A stretch of 64,000 bases of DNA from Anabaena lutea FACHB-196 (GCF_014698305.1 NZ_JACJST010000022.1:1-64000), one strand, 5' to 3'. Shown: positions 43,193-52,656, numbered from the stretch's first letter. Notes: generated by a model from the sequence alone, not told the origin. Made by a program: numbers and translations.

Positions 43193-44233
43193 TTGATAAA
43201 CAATATTCGGAATCGTTTTAGTGAGTTCAAGCGTAAAAAGGTTGAACCATCACAACTAAAACAGTTGGTCTATGAGTTGTTGGAAGAGTCTACTGCCGAC
43301 GCAACATATTTGGTGTTGATTATTGGTTCATGTGCGATCGCTACATTTGGGTTACTCACCAACAGCACTGCTGTAATTATTGGAGCGATGATTATTGCAC
43401 CCCTGATGTTACCAATTCGAGGTTTAGCCTTCGGTGCATTGATCGGAAATATCAACCTATTTCGTCAAGGCGTAATAGCAGTATTATTAGGCACATTATT
43501 AGCACTTTTAATTTCTTACAGTATAGCTGCCCTAGTTAATTTACCTAGTTTTGGTAGTGAAGTGTTATCTCGCTCCAAACCTAACCTACTCGATTTGGGT
43601 ATTGCTGTTGCCGCAGGTGGTATCAGTGGTTACGCCAAGGTAAATACAAAAATCTCTGCTAGTCTGGCAGGAACAGCAATAGCTGTGGCGTTGATGCCGC
43701 CAATCTGCGTCATTGGCTTAGGTCTAGCAAAATCTGACTGGTCGCTGAGTTTAGGAGCAACATTGCTCTACCTAACCAACCTTTTGGGTATTAGCCTTGC
43801 TTGTATGCTGACATTCTTATTGACTGGCTATTCTCCTTTGCATCGCGCCCGAAAAGCACTCCTATGGGCATTGGCATTGACGGGTATTTTACTGATACCT
43901 TTAACGGTGGGCTTTACCCAACTAGTTAGACAAGCACAACTTGAAAACAATCTGCAAAAGGCTCTACTAAACCGAACCATAACTTTTCAACGCTTAGAAC
44001 TACTGAAAACTGATACTAATTGGCTGAATAATCCGCCCCAAGTTCGCCTGAGTGTTCGCGCCCAGTCACCTGTAACATCAAAGCAAGTAAGTCTTTTAGA
44101 AGCGTTTCTCGAAAAAGAAATGGGTCAAGCATTCACACTAATTTTTGAAGTAAGTGAGGTGAAAGAAATCAGGCGAGAAATATCAGATTCTAGTGGCAAA
44201 ACTCTAATGGACAAGGAACAAATTAAAAATTGA
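43193..44233 (+). CDS. DUF389 (TIGR00341-type) membrane protein
   Basis: A 346-residue protein. After a soluble N-terminus (~1-35) come about seven membrane helices (for example YLVLIIGSCAIATFGLL, STAVIIGAMIIAPLMLPI, GVIAVLLGTLLALLISYSI and LYLTNLLGISLACMLTFLL), then a soluble C-terminal domain (~245-346). Motif NSTAVIIGAMIIAPLM is the DUF389 signature. Function is unknown. The start is TTG at 43193 after GGGGAG (43181-43186); another in-frame TTG lies six codons upstream. It leads a run of three ion- or osmotic-type membrane genes. Confidence 0.82.
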   Translation: MINNIRNRFSEFKRKKVEPSQLKQLVYELLEESTADATYLVLIIGSCAIATFGLLTNSTAVIIGAMIIAPLMLPIRGLAFGALIGNINLFRQGVIAVLLGTLLALLISYSIAALVNLPSFGSEVLSRSKPNLLDLGIAVAAGGISGYAKVNTKISASLAGTAIAVALMPPICVIGLGLAKSDWSLSLGATLLYLTNLLGISLACMLTFLLTGYSPLHRARKALLWALALTGILLIPLTVGFTQLVRQAQLENNLQKALLNRTITFQRLELLKTDTNWLNNPPQVRLSVRAQSPVTSKQVSLLEAFLEKEMGQAFTLIFEVSEVKEIRREISDSSGKTLMDKEQIKN

Positions 44234-44235
44234 AA

Positions 44236-44275
44236 TTACGTGGGCGTAGCGCGAGAGTCGGCACTATTATCAATT
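44236..44275. repeat. Short dispersed repeat after the DUF389 gene
   Basis: The sequence aattacgtgggcgtagcgcg followed by agagtcggcactattatc is a diverged member of the family at 43014-43107. Confidence 0.6.
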
Positions 44276-44382
44276 AATAATTATTTTCATACTATTAATA
44301 GAGAGTAAAAAGTAACTATAGATGGAATTAAATAACAGGACTTTTGCTTATCATCAGCATTGCTGATCATTAAGTAAATATC

Positions 44383-45396
44383 ATGAATGCAGATATATCC
44401 GCACTTTGGGACAGAATCCAGGGAATGATTAACGGATTCATTGTCCTACTGCCGAATATCGTGCTGGCATTGATTGTCTTTGCCATCTTTTTCCTTATTG
44501 CTAGAGCAATTAAGAGACTAGTTAAACGATTAACACGCGATCGCCACCAGGCTCGGAATCTAGGAATAGTACTGGGACGCTTGGCGCAAGGTACAACACT
44601 GTTAGTAGGACTATTTGTGGCTTTGTCGATTGTCATACCGACATTTCGAGCCGGGGATTTGGTACAATTACTGGGGATTAGCGGCGTGGCCATCGGCTTT
44701 GCTTTTCGTGACATCCTGCAAAACTTCTTGGCTGGTATTCTCATCCTCTTGACAGAGCCATTCCGAATCAATGACCAAATAGTTTTTAAAGGCTTTGAGG
44801 GAACTGTAGAAAATATTGAGACACGAGCGACAACAATTAAAACTTACGACGGTCGTCGCATTGTGATTCCTAACTCAGAATTGTTCACTAATTCAGTGAC
44901 TGTGAACACTGCCTTTGAAAGTCGCCGACTACAGTATGATGTCGGTATTGGTTACGGCGATAACATAGACCTAGCTAAGGAGTTAATGCTTGAAGCATTG
45001 CATAGTGTGCCAGAAATACTGAAAGACCCTGCTCCTGATGTGCTGCTCATGGAACTAGCCGAAAGTACTGTTAACATCCGCGTTCGTTGGTGGATCAACC
45101 CGCCACGACGTGCAGATGATCTCGTCTCACGGGACAAGGTGCTATCTACAATAAAGAAAACCCTAGTCGAAAACGGCATCGATTTACCCTTTCCCACACA
45201 GCAAATTTTGTTTCACGACCAAACAGAACAGACAGATGGAAACCGCTTTCGTCAGCGTGAAGGTTGGCCGGCAGGCAGAGGCCAAGTACCAAAACCCCGC
45301 TGTATCAGCGATTCACTTCGGCTGCTTGCTCAAATGCAGACACAAAAAGATGATAATGGCAAGGTAGATTCTCCAAAAGCTAACGACGAAAACTAA
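44383..45396 (+). CDS. MscS-family mechanosensitive channel
   Basis: A 337-residue small-conductance channel. Three membrane helices (~15-45, 65-90 and 95-130) end in the pore-lining TM3 with ISGVAIGFAFRDILQNFLAGI. The beta domain follows (EPFRINDQIVFKGFEGTVE, and the ETRATTIKTYDGRRIVIPNS signature), then an alpha/beta domain. The C-terminal ~55 residues are polar and disordered. Such channels release solutes on hypo-osmotic shock. It lies between the DUF389 and antiporter genes, a context that suggests a shared role in ion and osmotic balance. Confidence 0.94.
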   Translation: MNADISALWDRIQGMINGFIVLLPNIVLALIVFAIFFLIARAIKRLVKRLTRDRHQARNLGIVLGRLAQGTTLLVGLFVALSIVIPTFRAGDLVQLLGISGVAIGFAFRDILQNFLAGILILLTEPFRINDQIVFKGFEGTVENIETRATTIKTYDGRRIVIPNSELFTNSVTVNTAFESRRLQYDVGIGYGDNIDLAKELMLEALHSVPEILKDPAPDVLLMELAESTVNIRVRWWINPPRRADDLVSRDKVLSTIKKTLVENGIDLPFPTQQILFHDQTEQTDGNRFRQREGWPAGRGQVPKPRCISDSLRLLAQMQTQKDDNGKVDSPKANDEN

Positions 45397-45597
45397 ACTA
45401 CTTGCCGCTAAACCTGTTGAATTCAGTTATAACAGCGTGTAACTTCTAGTTGTTCTGGCTGGGTAAAAGATATAGAGAAAAGCTCTAACAGCAGCTGGTG
45501 GCTGTGGTTGTCATTTTACTCCGGGTAAAATGTTGGCGGTTTGATAGTTTCTCTATTTTCATTGATAGTAAATCTTCTATTTAAGTGAAATACTCTT

Positions 45598-47169
45598 ATG
45601 GCATTGGAGTCTGCAACAGGTGAAGTCCTAATTACAGAACAACTCAAGCAATTTCTACTAGTACTCTCTGTGTCTTTGAGTGTAGCAACACTACCGCAAA
45701 TTTTTAGTTGGTTTCGCCGCATCCCTTACACACTCTTACTGGTGATTGTGGGATTAGGGTTAGCATTCGTAAATGTGCGATTGGTGAATCTCTCTCCTGA
45801 ATTAATTCTGGTGATTTTCCTCCCACCATTACTGTTTGAAGCTGCTTGGAATTTGAAGTGGTCAGACTTAAAGCGAGATTTGCTACCTATTTGTCTGTAT
45901 GCAGTGCTTGGGGTGGTAATTTCTATTGCCGGAGTGGCACTCGGCCTTCATCAATTTGCTGGACTTGAACTGAGTGTTGCTCTATTAATTGGAGCTAGTC
46001 TATCAGCAACTGATCCAGTTTCGGTAACGGCTCTGTTTCGGGAACTAGGCGCAAGCAAGCGTCTAACAACGCTGATGGAAGGGGAAAGTTTATTTAATGA
46101 TGGTATGGCCGTTGTGGCTTTTGGTTTACTAGTTGCTCTGCCGTTAGGTACTGCCACATTGGACTTCCAGTCTGCGTTATGGGAATTTTTTCAGGTAGTA
46201 GGTATTGGTATCGGCGTTGGCGGACTAATTGGGTTTGGCATTTCCTACCTAACACAACGTTTCGACTTGCCACTAGTAGAACAATCTCTCACCCTTGTTT
46301 CTGCCTACAGCACTTACTTAATTACAGAACATTTAGGTGGTTCTGGAGTGATTGGAGTAGTCACCACAGCTTTGATTTTAGGCAACTTTGGCTCGCGCAT
46401 TGGCATGAATCCGCGCACACGGATCATTGTCACTGAATTTTGGGAATTTCTAGCTTTTTTTGTCAATTCGATTGTTTTTCTCTTAATTGGCGATCAAATT
46501 CACTTTGCTGTTTTAGGAGATAATTTAAAAATTATTGCAGTCACAATTGCCGTCATTATTGTGGCCAGGGCAGTATCTATTTATAGCTTAAGCAGTCTCA
46601 GCAACTGGCTAGGCAAATCCGAAATTTCTTTATCTGAACAAACTGTGTTGTCGTGGGGTGGTCTGCGTGGGTCTGTCTCCATTGCCCTGGCTTTGAGCGT
46701 ACCAGCCACACTCCCGCAAAGAGAAGAAATTATTGCCACAGTATTTGGAGTAGTTTTATTTACACTGTTAGTACAAGGCTTAACCACCCAACCATTGTTA
46801 GAAAAACTAAAACTTTTAGGTTCGCAACCGTTACGTCAAGAATACATGGAAGCAATTGCTCGTCAAGTTGCTCTCCAACGGGCGCTGGAATATTTAGAAA
46901 CAACACAAAAGCGTCCTGGAATTCAGCCAGAGTTTTATCACTACCAGAAGACGCTGCTTTTAGGAGAAATTACTCTTTTGCAAGAAAAAATTGACAAGTT
47001 ACTTGATGAATACCCAAACTTACAAGAATTTACAACCGCAGAACTGCGAGGAGAACTGCTGGCAATTGAAGCAGATACCTATGCGGAGTTTGTCCGGGCA
47101 GGTAGGTTAAATAAAGAACTTTCACCTTTTTTGCAAACAATGCATAACAGCGCGAATGAAGAGGATTGA
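45598..47169 (+). CDS. CPA1-family Na+/H+ antiporter (NhaP-like)
   Basis: A 523-residue antiporter with about twelve membrane segments in residues 10-410 and a soluble C-terminal tail (~415-523) rich in helices. Signature motifs are PPLLFEAAWN (helix 3), GASLSATDPVSV (the ion-binding helix with its aspartate) and GESLFNDGMAVVAF. Several paralogues are usual in cyanobacteria, where they give salt and pH tolerance, so the exact ion preference is not assigned. The ATG at 45598 gives the normal short N-terminus. Confidence 0.93.
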   Translation: MALESATGEVLITEQLKQFLLVLSVSLSVATLPQIFSWFRRIPYTLLLVIVGLGLAFVNVRLVNLSPELILVIFLPPLLFEAAWNLKWSDLKRDLLPICLYAVLGVVISIAGVALGLHQFAGLELSVALLIGASLSATDPVSVTALFRELGASKRLTTLMEGESLFNDGMAVVAFGLLVALPLGTATLDFQSALWEFFQVVGIGIGVGGLIGFGISYLTQRFDLPLVEQSLTLVSAYSTYLITEHLGGSGVIGVVTTALILGNFGSRIGMNPRTRIIVTEFWEFLAFFVNSIVFLLIGDQIHFAVLGDNLKIIAVTIAVIIVARAVSIYSLSSLSNWLGKSEISLSEQTVLSWGGLRGSVSIALALSVPATLPQREEIIATVFGVVLFTLLVQGLTTQPLLEKLKLLGSQPLRQEYMEAIARQVALQRALEYLETTQKRPGIQPEFYHYQKTLLLGEITLLQEKIDKLLDEYPNLQEFTTAELRGELLAIEADTYAEFVRAGRLNKELSPFLQTMHNSANEED

Positions 47170-47271
47170 TTTTGTGAATGTGTGACACCACTGGGTGAGG
47201 AGTGGGGAATCAAAGGAAAAAGGAAAAAGAGAAGCAATACTTGTCGGTTAAGCTCAAAAAAATGAAATCAC

Positions 47272-47360
47272 GTAGGTTGGGTTGTTCGCTGTCTTTGTTG
47301 CGGAGCAATGGAACGTATACAAGCATTTGTTGGGTTTCACTATCGTTCAACCCAACCTAC
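47272..47360. repeat. Long hairpin repeat GTAGGTTGGGTTG...CAACCCAACCTAC
   Basis: A perfect 13-bp inverted repeat (47272-47284 and 47348-47360) encloses 63 bases with nested partial pairing. It is the widespread 'gtaggttgggttg' repeat of these genomes; a partial copy is at 36602-36613. Confidence 0.85.
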
Positions 47361-47408
47361 AAAAATTCTTAACCGAACAGTATTGAAAAGAGAAGGACAT
47401 TTTTAGTT

Positions 47409-47518
47409 ATAGCCGTGGACAGGGTGGTTAGGACATCAATTGATAATGAAACTCCCACTACAAAAGGGTTTTACTCCTGAACCGGAGGTCTGCGTAGCGT
47501 CTCCTGACTCCTGCTATA
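47409..47518 (+). repeat. ~85-bp dispersed repeat, copy 2, with 27-bp internal insertion
   Basis: It matches 31248-31331 except for scattered changes and an extra 27 bases (47481-47507) that contain ggag...gcgtagcg...ctcc and duplicate tcctga. The 47170-47551 spacer has no gene. Confidence 0.8.
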
Positions 47519-47551
47519 TTTCTTTCCTCTTCCCCTTCTTTGGTAAGCGAT

Positions 47552-47842
47552 TTACTCAGCATTCAGAATTTTAGGGACTTTGAAAAAATCGCCTTCCTGT
47601 TGAGGTGCGCTGCTGAGGATGGCTTCTCTATCAGGATAGGGCTGTAACTTATCTTCTCTTGTCACATTGCTGACATCAATAGCTCTGGTTGTTGGCAGTA
47701 CATCTGTGACATCAAGTTCACTTAGTTGTTCGACGTACTCCAAAATACTGCCCAATTGGGTGGTGAATTTCTCTTCTTCGTCAGGTGTCAATTCTAAACG
47801 AGCGAGATTAGCGACTTTGCGAACTTGTTGACGATCAATCAT
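47552..47842 (-). CDS. gatC: Asp/Glu-tRNA amidotransferase subunit C
   Basis: A 96-residue GatC, the small belt subunit that holds GatA and GatB together in the enzyme making Gln-tRNA(Gln) and Asn-tRNA(Asn). The family pattern is [20 protein letters not shown] ... [16 protein letters not shown], followed by P and acidic residues near [11 protein letters not shown]. Length is normal. gatA and gatB are not adjacent, as usual in cyanobacteria. The ATG at 47842 is preceded by a TTAGTGATTAG-type tandem repeat. Confidence 0.95.
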   Translation of the reverse strand: MIDRQQVRKVANLARLELTPDEEEKFTTQLGSILEYVEQLSELDVTDVLPTTRAIDVSNVTREDKLQPYPDREAILSSAPQQEGDFFKVPKILNAE

Positions 47843-47847
47843 AGTTT

Positions 47848-47915
47848 AGTAATTAGTGATTAGTAATTAGTGATTAGTCATTAGTCATTAGTAAATTACT
47901 GAAGACCAATGACTA
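47848..47915. repeat. STRR of (ATTAGTC/ATTAGTA/ATTAGTG) units
   Basis: Tandem seven-base attagt-n units fill the gatC-ycf3 spacer. Confidence 0.8.
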
Positions 47916-47921
47916 ATGTGG

Positions 47922-48443
47922 TTAAAAGAATACGTCAATTTGCGATCGCCCAGTGGTTTTTAACCAGTTTTGAGCTTCAATGTAATTATTGGGAGCCATG
48001 CGAATTGCTCTAATCCAATAATCTGCGGCTTGGTCAAAAAGTGCTTCTCCAGCGTCGTTATCACCCTCTTCTTTAGCCTTTTCGCCTTGAAAATGATAAA
48101 TCACGGCGATGTTATTCAAAGCTTGGGGTAGACGAGGATTTAACTCAACAGCCTGGTGATAGTATTCTAAAGCTTTGTTGTGGTCGCCATTACTAGCGTA
48201 AATCAGCCCCATATTGTAGAGAATATAACTCTGATCATTGGAGTCTTCCTCTAGAGAGAGAGCTTCTTCATAGTAATCCAGTGCTTCAGCATATTCGCCT
48301 TCTGCCTGGGCTGACATTCCATCTCGGTAATAGACAAATGCTTCTTTAGCTTTTCTGTTAGCTGGTAGCAGTTTGAGGATCAAATCTGCCATGACGGTAA
48401 AGGATTTGTCAACAAAGTTATCGTTTTTCTGTGTTCTTGGCAT
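47922..48443 (-). CDS. ycf3: Photosystem I assembly protein Ycf3
   Basis: A 173-residue TPR protein needed for PSI complex assembly at the thylakoid membrane. Three TPRs are visible: [40 protein letters not shown] and [16 protein letters not shown]..., followed by the typical [20 protein letters not shown] end. Length matches cyanobacterial and plastid homologues (about 170). Start at the ATG at 48443 ([15 protein letters not shown] is conserved). Confidence 0.97.
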   Translation of the reverse strand: MPRTQKNDNFVDKSFTVMADLILKLLPANRKAKEAFVYYRDGMSAQAEGEYAEALDYYEEALSLEEDSNDQSYILYNMGLIYASNGDHNKALEYYHQAVELNPRLPQALNNIAVIYHFQGEKAKEEGDNDAGEALFDQAADYWIRAIRMAPNNYIEAQNWLKTTGRSQIDVFF

Positions 48444-48481
48444 ATTTGCCTCTGTGTTGGCTCAAATGAAGCAGACTTTTT

Positions 48482-48573
48482 CAGGAGTACCGAGTACCGA
48501 GTACCGAGTACTAAGTAACCCCATAACTAATTTTCAGGAGTACCGAGTACCGAGTACTGAGTATCGAGTACCG
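48482..48573. repeat. STRR arrays of GAGTACC
   Basis: Two blocks of four or five gagtacc/gagtact/gagtatc heptamers (48484-48516 and 48537-48573) are separated by a short spacer. The rest of 48444-48698 has a cgcgtctctgtgtccccgtg stretch, also repeat-like, and no gene. Confidence 0.9.
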
Positions 48574-48698
48574 ATAGCTTTAGACATGGGGTATCCCCGC
48601 GTCTCTGTGTCCCCGTGTCCCCGTGTCTTCTTCAAAATCAGCAACTGCTCCATAGTTAATTTAACTGATTTATGGGCAGTTCTCATCTTTCACAGGTT

Positions 48699-50189
48699 TT
48701 ATGATTGATTCTTGATTCTTTGCTGTAAAGCGTCTCGTGCTTGTTCGCGGTCGTCAAAATGGATTTTTTCAGTACCGAGAATTTGATAATCTTCGTGACC
48801 TTTCCCAGCCAACAACACCCCATCACCGGGTTGAGCTTGTAAGATAGCGGTATGAATTGCTGTAGAGCGATCGCATATTACCATCGGTTGAACAGAATCA
48901 GGAATACCAGCCAGCACATCTTGGAGAATTTTTTCTGGGTCTTCAGTCCGGGGATTATCTGAAGTCACCACAGCCACATCAGCTAATTGGGCAGCTATTT
49001 TTCCCATTTTAGGACGTTTAGTGCGATCGCGATCGCCCCCACAACCAAACACACAAATCATTTTACCAGGAATAAACGGACGAGCCGCTTTCAGCAAATT
49101 TTCCAAACTATCAGGAGTATGAGCATAATCTACAATCACACTCACATCTTGCTCATCATTAATTTGTACCCGTTCCATACGTCCAGGAACACCAGGAAAA
49201 TCAGGAATCGCATTGGCTACCAATTGCAAATCTAACCCCAAATGTAAAACCGCACCAACAGCAGCCAAAAGATTTTCTAAATTATACTGACCAACTAAAG
49301 GCGAAGCAAAAGCCACATCACCCTTTGGTGTATGTAAAATTCCATTGACACCATTTGGCTGATAACTTAAATCACTCATCCAAAAATCAGCGTTATTGTC
49401 GTTAACACTGTAACTCCAAACTCGTTCTCGTTTCAATCCTGCAATTAAACGCTTACCATAGGCATCATCAGCGTTAATAACTGCCCTTCCTTGGAGATAA
49501 TCAGGACTAAATAACAACGCCTTCGCTGCAAAATAATCCTCCATATCTGTGTGATAGTCAAGATGGTCTTGGGTGAGATTGCTAAAAACCCCCACCTCAA
49601 AAGCACAACCCAAAACCCTACCCTGTGCTAAAGCGTGGGAACTGACTTCCATTACCCCAAACTCACAACCAGCATTCACCGCTGCGGCTAATTGTTGTTG
49701 TAATTCCACCGCAAAAGGAGTAGTGTGAACAGCAGTTTGTTCAAAACCCGGCCAACGAGTGTAGAGAGTTCCCAGCAAAGCCGTAGGTAAACTAGCTTTC
49801 GTAATAAAATATTCAATCAAGTGAGTAGTAGTAGTCTTGCCATTTGTACCAGTTACACCCACCAATTTCAGTTTTTGTCCAGGATAACCGTAAAAAGCTG
49901 CCGCAATTTGAGCGCAAGCTTGATTCATATTATTGGCGCTAATCACCACAGAATCTGGTGTAGGCGGATTTTTTGCCACCGCTTGGGGAGAAACAACCGC
50001 TGCAACCGCACCAGAAGCCAAAGCACTCGACCAAAACTCCCCACCATCTACTCTAGTTCCTGGCATCCCAATAAACAAATCTCCCACACCACAAGCATGA
50101 GAGTTAGTTTTAATGCCCTTAACTTCCACATCGACTAAACTAGGATTTTCCAGACCTTCTACTGTCGCTAGTAATTCCCTTAAGTTCAT
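48699..50189 (-). CDS. murE: UDP-N-acetylmuramoyl-tripeptide synthetase MurE (meso-DAP adding)
   Basis: A 496-residue Mur ligase that adds meso-diaminopimelate to UDP-MurNAc-L-Ala-D-Glu. The ATP loop is GVTGTNGKTTTTHL, the central domain shows EVSSHALAQGR and FSNLTQDHLDYH, and the DAP-specific motif is DNPRTEDP, which indicates meso-DAP rather than lysine. The glycine-rich FGCGGDRDRTKRP starts the third domain. A GAGG eight bases before the ATG at 50189 favours that start over the GTG at 50198. It follows the glutaredoxin-like gene by 32 bases. Confidence 0.97.
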   Translation of the reverse strand: MNLRELLATVEGLENPSLVDVEVKGIKTNSHACGVGDLFIGMPGTRVDGGEFWSSALASGAVAAVVSPQAVAKNPPTPDSVVISANNMNQACAQIAAAFYGYPGQKLKLVGVTGTNGKTTTTHLIEYFITKASLPTALLGTLYTRWPGFEQTAVHTTPFAVELQQQLAAAVNAGCEFGVMEVSSHALAQGRVLGCAFEVGVFSNLTQDHLDYHTDMEDYFAAKALLFSPDYLQGRAVINADDAYGKRLIAGLKRERVWSYSVNDNNADFWMSDLSYQPNGVNGILHTPKGDVAFASPLVGQYNLENLLAAVGAVLHLGLDLQLVANAIPDFPGVPGRMERVQINDEQDVSVIVDYAHTPDSLENLLKAARPFIPGKMICVFGCGGDRDRTKRPKMGKIAAQLADVAVVTSDNPRTEDPEKILQDVLAGIPDSVQPMVICDRSTAIHTAILQAQPGDGVLLAGKGHEDYQILGTEKIHFDDREQARDALQQRIKNQS

Positions 50190-50221
50190 TTGCTGCACCT
50201 CGCCACAAGCTTTACTTGCGC

Positions 50222-50509
50222 CTATTCTGCATTATTTTTTTCTGAATTGGACATATATTTACACAGGATTTGTTCCAATTGCTTGACACTAGCACGAGGA
50301 GAAGGACGGGGTACAGGATGTTCAACCTCTGCTTCATCTTGAATTACATACAGTACAGGTATTTCATACTGATATTTACCGAACCAATCTTCACGAGTTG
50401 TAATATCCCGAATTTCCAACTCGAAACTAGGATTTTGGATTTTTTCAAGCTTTTCTTGCAAGCCTTCGCACAAATGACAACCGGGTTTACTGTATAAAAT
50501 TAATCGCAT
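50222..50509 (-). CDS. Glutaredoxin-family / thioredoxin-fold protein
   Basis: A 95-residue protein of the DUF836/glutaredoxin-like family: LILYSKPGCHLCEGLQEKL gives the CxxC (CHLC), IPVLYV is the cis-proline loop, and a short C-terminal helix follows. The dithiol suggests redox exchange; the substrate is unknown. It is just upstream of murE on the same strand, probably one transcript. Confidence 0.88.
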   Translation of the reverse strand: MRLILYSKPGCHLCEGLQEKLEKIQNPSFELEIRDITTREDWFGKYQYEIPVLYVIQDEAEVEHPVPRPSPRASVKQLEQILCKYMSNSEKNNAE

Positions 50510-50559
50510 AGGCTAGTAATTAAATTTAACGAAGAGACGCGGGGACGCGGAGATGGGGT

Positions 50560-50788
50560 GATGGGGGGATCTGACAAGGGTAGGTTTTTAATATTATCTG
50601 TTAAGGCAGGACTAGGAAGACAAGGAGGGAAAGTAGACAAGGAAGATTTTCTCCGCACAATGGTCTTTTTGTTACTAAGAGAATATGATTTTGTACGTGT
50701 TTCCTCCCTTGTCCACTGTCCTTCCTTGTCCCCCAAGTCTTGCCCTCACGACAATGTAAAATACCTACCCTTGTGAGGATGGGGGGAT
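50560..50788. mobile_element. MITE-like foldback element with 11-bp flanking direct repeats
   Basis: An inverted repeat with ends ACAAGGGTAGGT (50574-50585) and ACCTACCCTTGT (50763-50774), plus imperfectly paired inner parts (ggcaggact/agtcttgcc and the gacaaggagg/ccttgtc runs), spans ~200 bp. It is flanked on both sides by gatggggggat (50560-50570 and 50778-50788), which looks like a target-site duplication in a G-rich heptamer array. It encodes no transposase. The short ORFs inside on both strands are by-products of the foldback. Confidence 0.6.
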
Positions 50789-50807
50789 GGGGTGAAATAA
50801 TGATCTA

Positions 50808-50862
50808 CTACCCCCTGCCTCCTGCCTCCTGCCCCCTGCCTCCTGCCCCCTGCCTCCTGCTT
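50808..50862. repeat. STRR of (TGCCTCC/TGCCCCC)
   Basis: About seven tandem tgcctcc/tgccccc heptamers lie just past the purF stop. Confidence 0.9.
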
Positions 50863-50890
50863 TTGTGATTTACTGAGTTTTGAAGAACAA

Positions 50891-52351
50891 CTAAACGCCG
50901 ATTTTTTCCAACATCAATTTAGAACGTTTCACCTGTTCTGGAATAGCCACCGGATAATCACCAGTAAAACAAGCAGAACAGAAATTATTAGTATCTTCTT
51001 TGGTTTCTTCCAACATTCCTTCCCAACTCAGATAAGCAAGGCTATCAACTTCTAATTGTTTCGCAATTTCTGCCACTGATTTAGTCGCAGCAATTAATTG
51101 ATCCTGAGTATCGGTATCAATCCCATAGAAACAAGGATGAGTTACAGGAGGTGAAGAAATTCTCATGTGTACTTCCACCGCACCGGCTTCACGCAGGGTT
51201 TTGACGAGTTTACGGCTGGTAGTACCCCGCACAATGGAATCATCGACAATGATCACTCTTTTATCAGCTAACACATCTTTGAGAGGGTTGAGTTTCATCC
51301 GCAAACCTAATTCACGCATGGCTTGTGTCGGCTGAATAAAGGTGCGTCCAACGTAGCGATTTTTAATTAGTCCTTCACCGTAGGGAATACCCGAAGCTTG
51401 GGAAAAGCCAATTGCAGCAGGTATACCAGAATCAGGAACTCCAAAAACTATATCGGCATTTACAGGGGATTCTTTGGCTATTCTCCGTCCTAATCGCATC
51501 CGATAACTATATAAAGTTTCGTTGTGCATGAGGCTATCAGGACGGGCAAAATAGATCATTTCAAAGATACAGAGTTTGCGTTCTGGCTGTTGACTCCAAT
51601 GGAAGGACGCTAAACCGGCTTCGGTGATCCAAACTAACTCTCCTGGTTCGACATCTCGCAGGTATTCTGCACCAATAATATCTAACCCGCAAGTTTCGGA
51701 AGCGAGTACGTAACGCACAGGATCACTATCTAAAGTGCCTATGACTAAGGGACGAATCCCATGAGGATCACGCACACCCATCACACCTGTAGGTGTGCCA
51801 ATAACTAGGCTAAATGCACCTTCACAACGTTTAAAGGCGCGGATAGAACCTTCTAACCAATCTGCACCGGCGTTGACTTCTTGTGCGATCGCATAAGCAA
51901 TCATTTCTGAGTCGGTTGTGGTGACTAAGTTAACATTACTCTTGACTAATTCTTCTCGCAGTTCTACTGTATTGACTAAGTTACCATTATGTGCTAATGC
52001 TACTGAACCTAAGCGAGTCTCTACCACAGCGGGTTGGGCGTTAACTTTGCGACTAGAACCCGTGGTTGAATAACGTGTGTGACCTACAGCTAGATTACCG
52101 GGTAACTCATCTAAAATGTTTTCATTAAAGACTTGAGATACCAAACCCATATCTTTGTGTTGGTGTACTACCTGACCCTCAAAGGTAGCAATACCAGCAG
52201 ATTCTTGACCCCGATGCTGAAGGGCATACAATCCAAAGTAGGTCAATTTAGCAACGTCTTGTTCTGGGGCGTAGATGCCAAAAACACCGCAAGCTTCTTC
52301 TGGCTTGTCAGGACGGTATTCATCCGAGGTAACGGAATTAATGGGAATCAT
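50891..52351 (-). CDS. purF: Amidophosphoribosyltransferase
   Basis: PurF makes 5-phosphoribosylamine from PRPP and glutamine, the first step of purine synthesis. After a 20-residue leader the nucleophile C21 follows in EEACGVFGIY; the leader is presumably cleaved as in Bacillus-type enzymes. Glutaminase motifs are QHRGQESAGIA and GHTRYST; the PRPP loop is VIIVDDSIVRGTT. The C-terminal cysteines (CFYGIDT, CSACFTGDYP) are those of the [4Fe-4S] type. The ATG at 52351 has an AGGAG nine bases upstream. purL lies next upstream on the same strand. Confidence 0.97.
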   Translation of the reverse strand: MIPINSVTSDEYRPDKPEEACGVFGIYAPEQDVAKLTYFGLYALQHRGQESAGIATFEGQVVHQHKDMGLVSQVFNENILDELPGNLAVGHTRYSTTGSSRKVNAQPAVVETRLGSVALAHNGNLVNTVELREELVKSNVNLVTTTDSEMIAYAIAQEVNAGADWLEGSIRAFKRCEGAFSLVIGTPTGVMGVRDPHGIRPLVIGTLDSDPVRYVLASETCGLDIIGAEYLRDVEPGELVWITEAGLASFHWSQQPERKLCIFEMIYFARPDSLMHNETLYSYRMRLGRRIAKESPVNADIVFGVPDSGIPAAIGFSQASGIPYGEGLIKNRYVGRTFIQPTQAMRELGLRMKLNPLKDVLADKRVIIVDDSIVRGTTSRKLVKTLREAGAVEVHMRISSPPVTHPCFYGIDTDTQDQLIAATKSVAEIAKQLEVDSLAYLSWEGMLEETKEDTNNFCSACFTGDYPVAIPEQVKRSKLMLEKIGV

Positions 52352-52656
52352 GCTGGTTTTGCTCCTGGTGGGGTGTCGAGTCAATGGGAACTGGGAACTG
52401 AAAACTGGTGATTGGTGATTGGTGTTGGCGGTAGCCTGCCGTTAGGCATATGGGAATTGGGAATTGGGAATTGGGTAATTTTATTTCTTCTTTCTCCTGA
52501 ACTCCTGACTCCTGTACGGGTGAACGGCCGTTCGCCCCTCCTGACTCCTGCTTCTTAACAAATCTTTAACCATCCATTAAAACAGTACCGTAAATTGGTT
52601 AAGGATCAAGTATGAATTGTAAATATTAATGTTCAATCCTTGATTTTTGATGTCGA
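52352..52656. repeat. purL-purF spacer with STRR and dispersed repeats
   Basis: Runs of gggaactgggaactg, ggtgattggtgattgg and gggaattgggaattgg (52386-52470) surround a gttggcggtagcctgccgtt unit (52423-52442). A tgaacggccgttcg palindrome at 52522-52535 and the actcctgactcctg repeats follow. There is no gene. purF must have its own promoter or be read through these repeats from purL. Confidence 0.75.

Noticed and set aside
44370-44771. 133-codon frame antisense to the MscS channel gene
   Set aside because: It is a shadow of a well-supported gene, with lysine/arginine-rich composition typical of antisense frames.
50500-50776. Two overlapping small ORFs on opposite strands
   Set aside because: Both lie within the foldback element and its G-rich flanks; the symmetry of the inverted repeat creates open frames on both strands.
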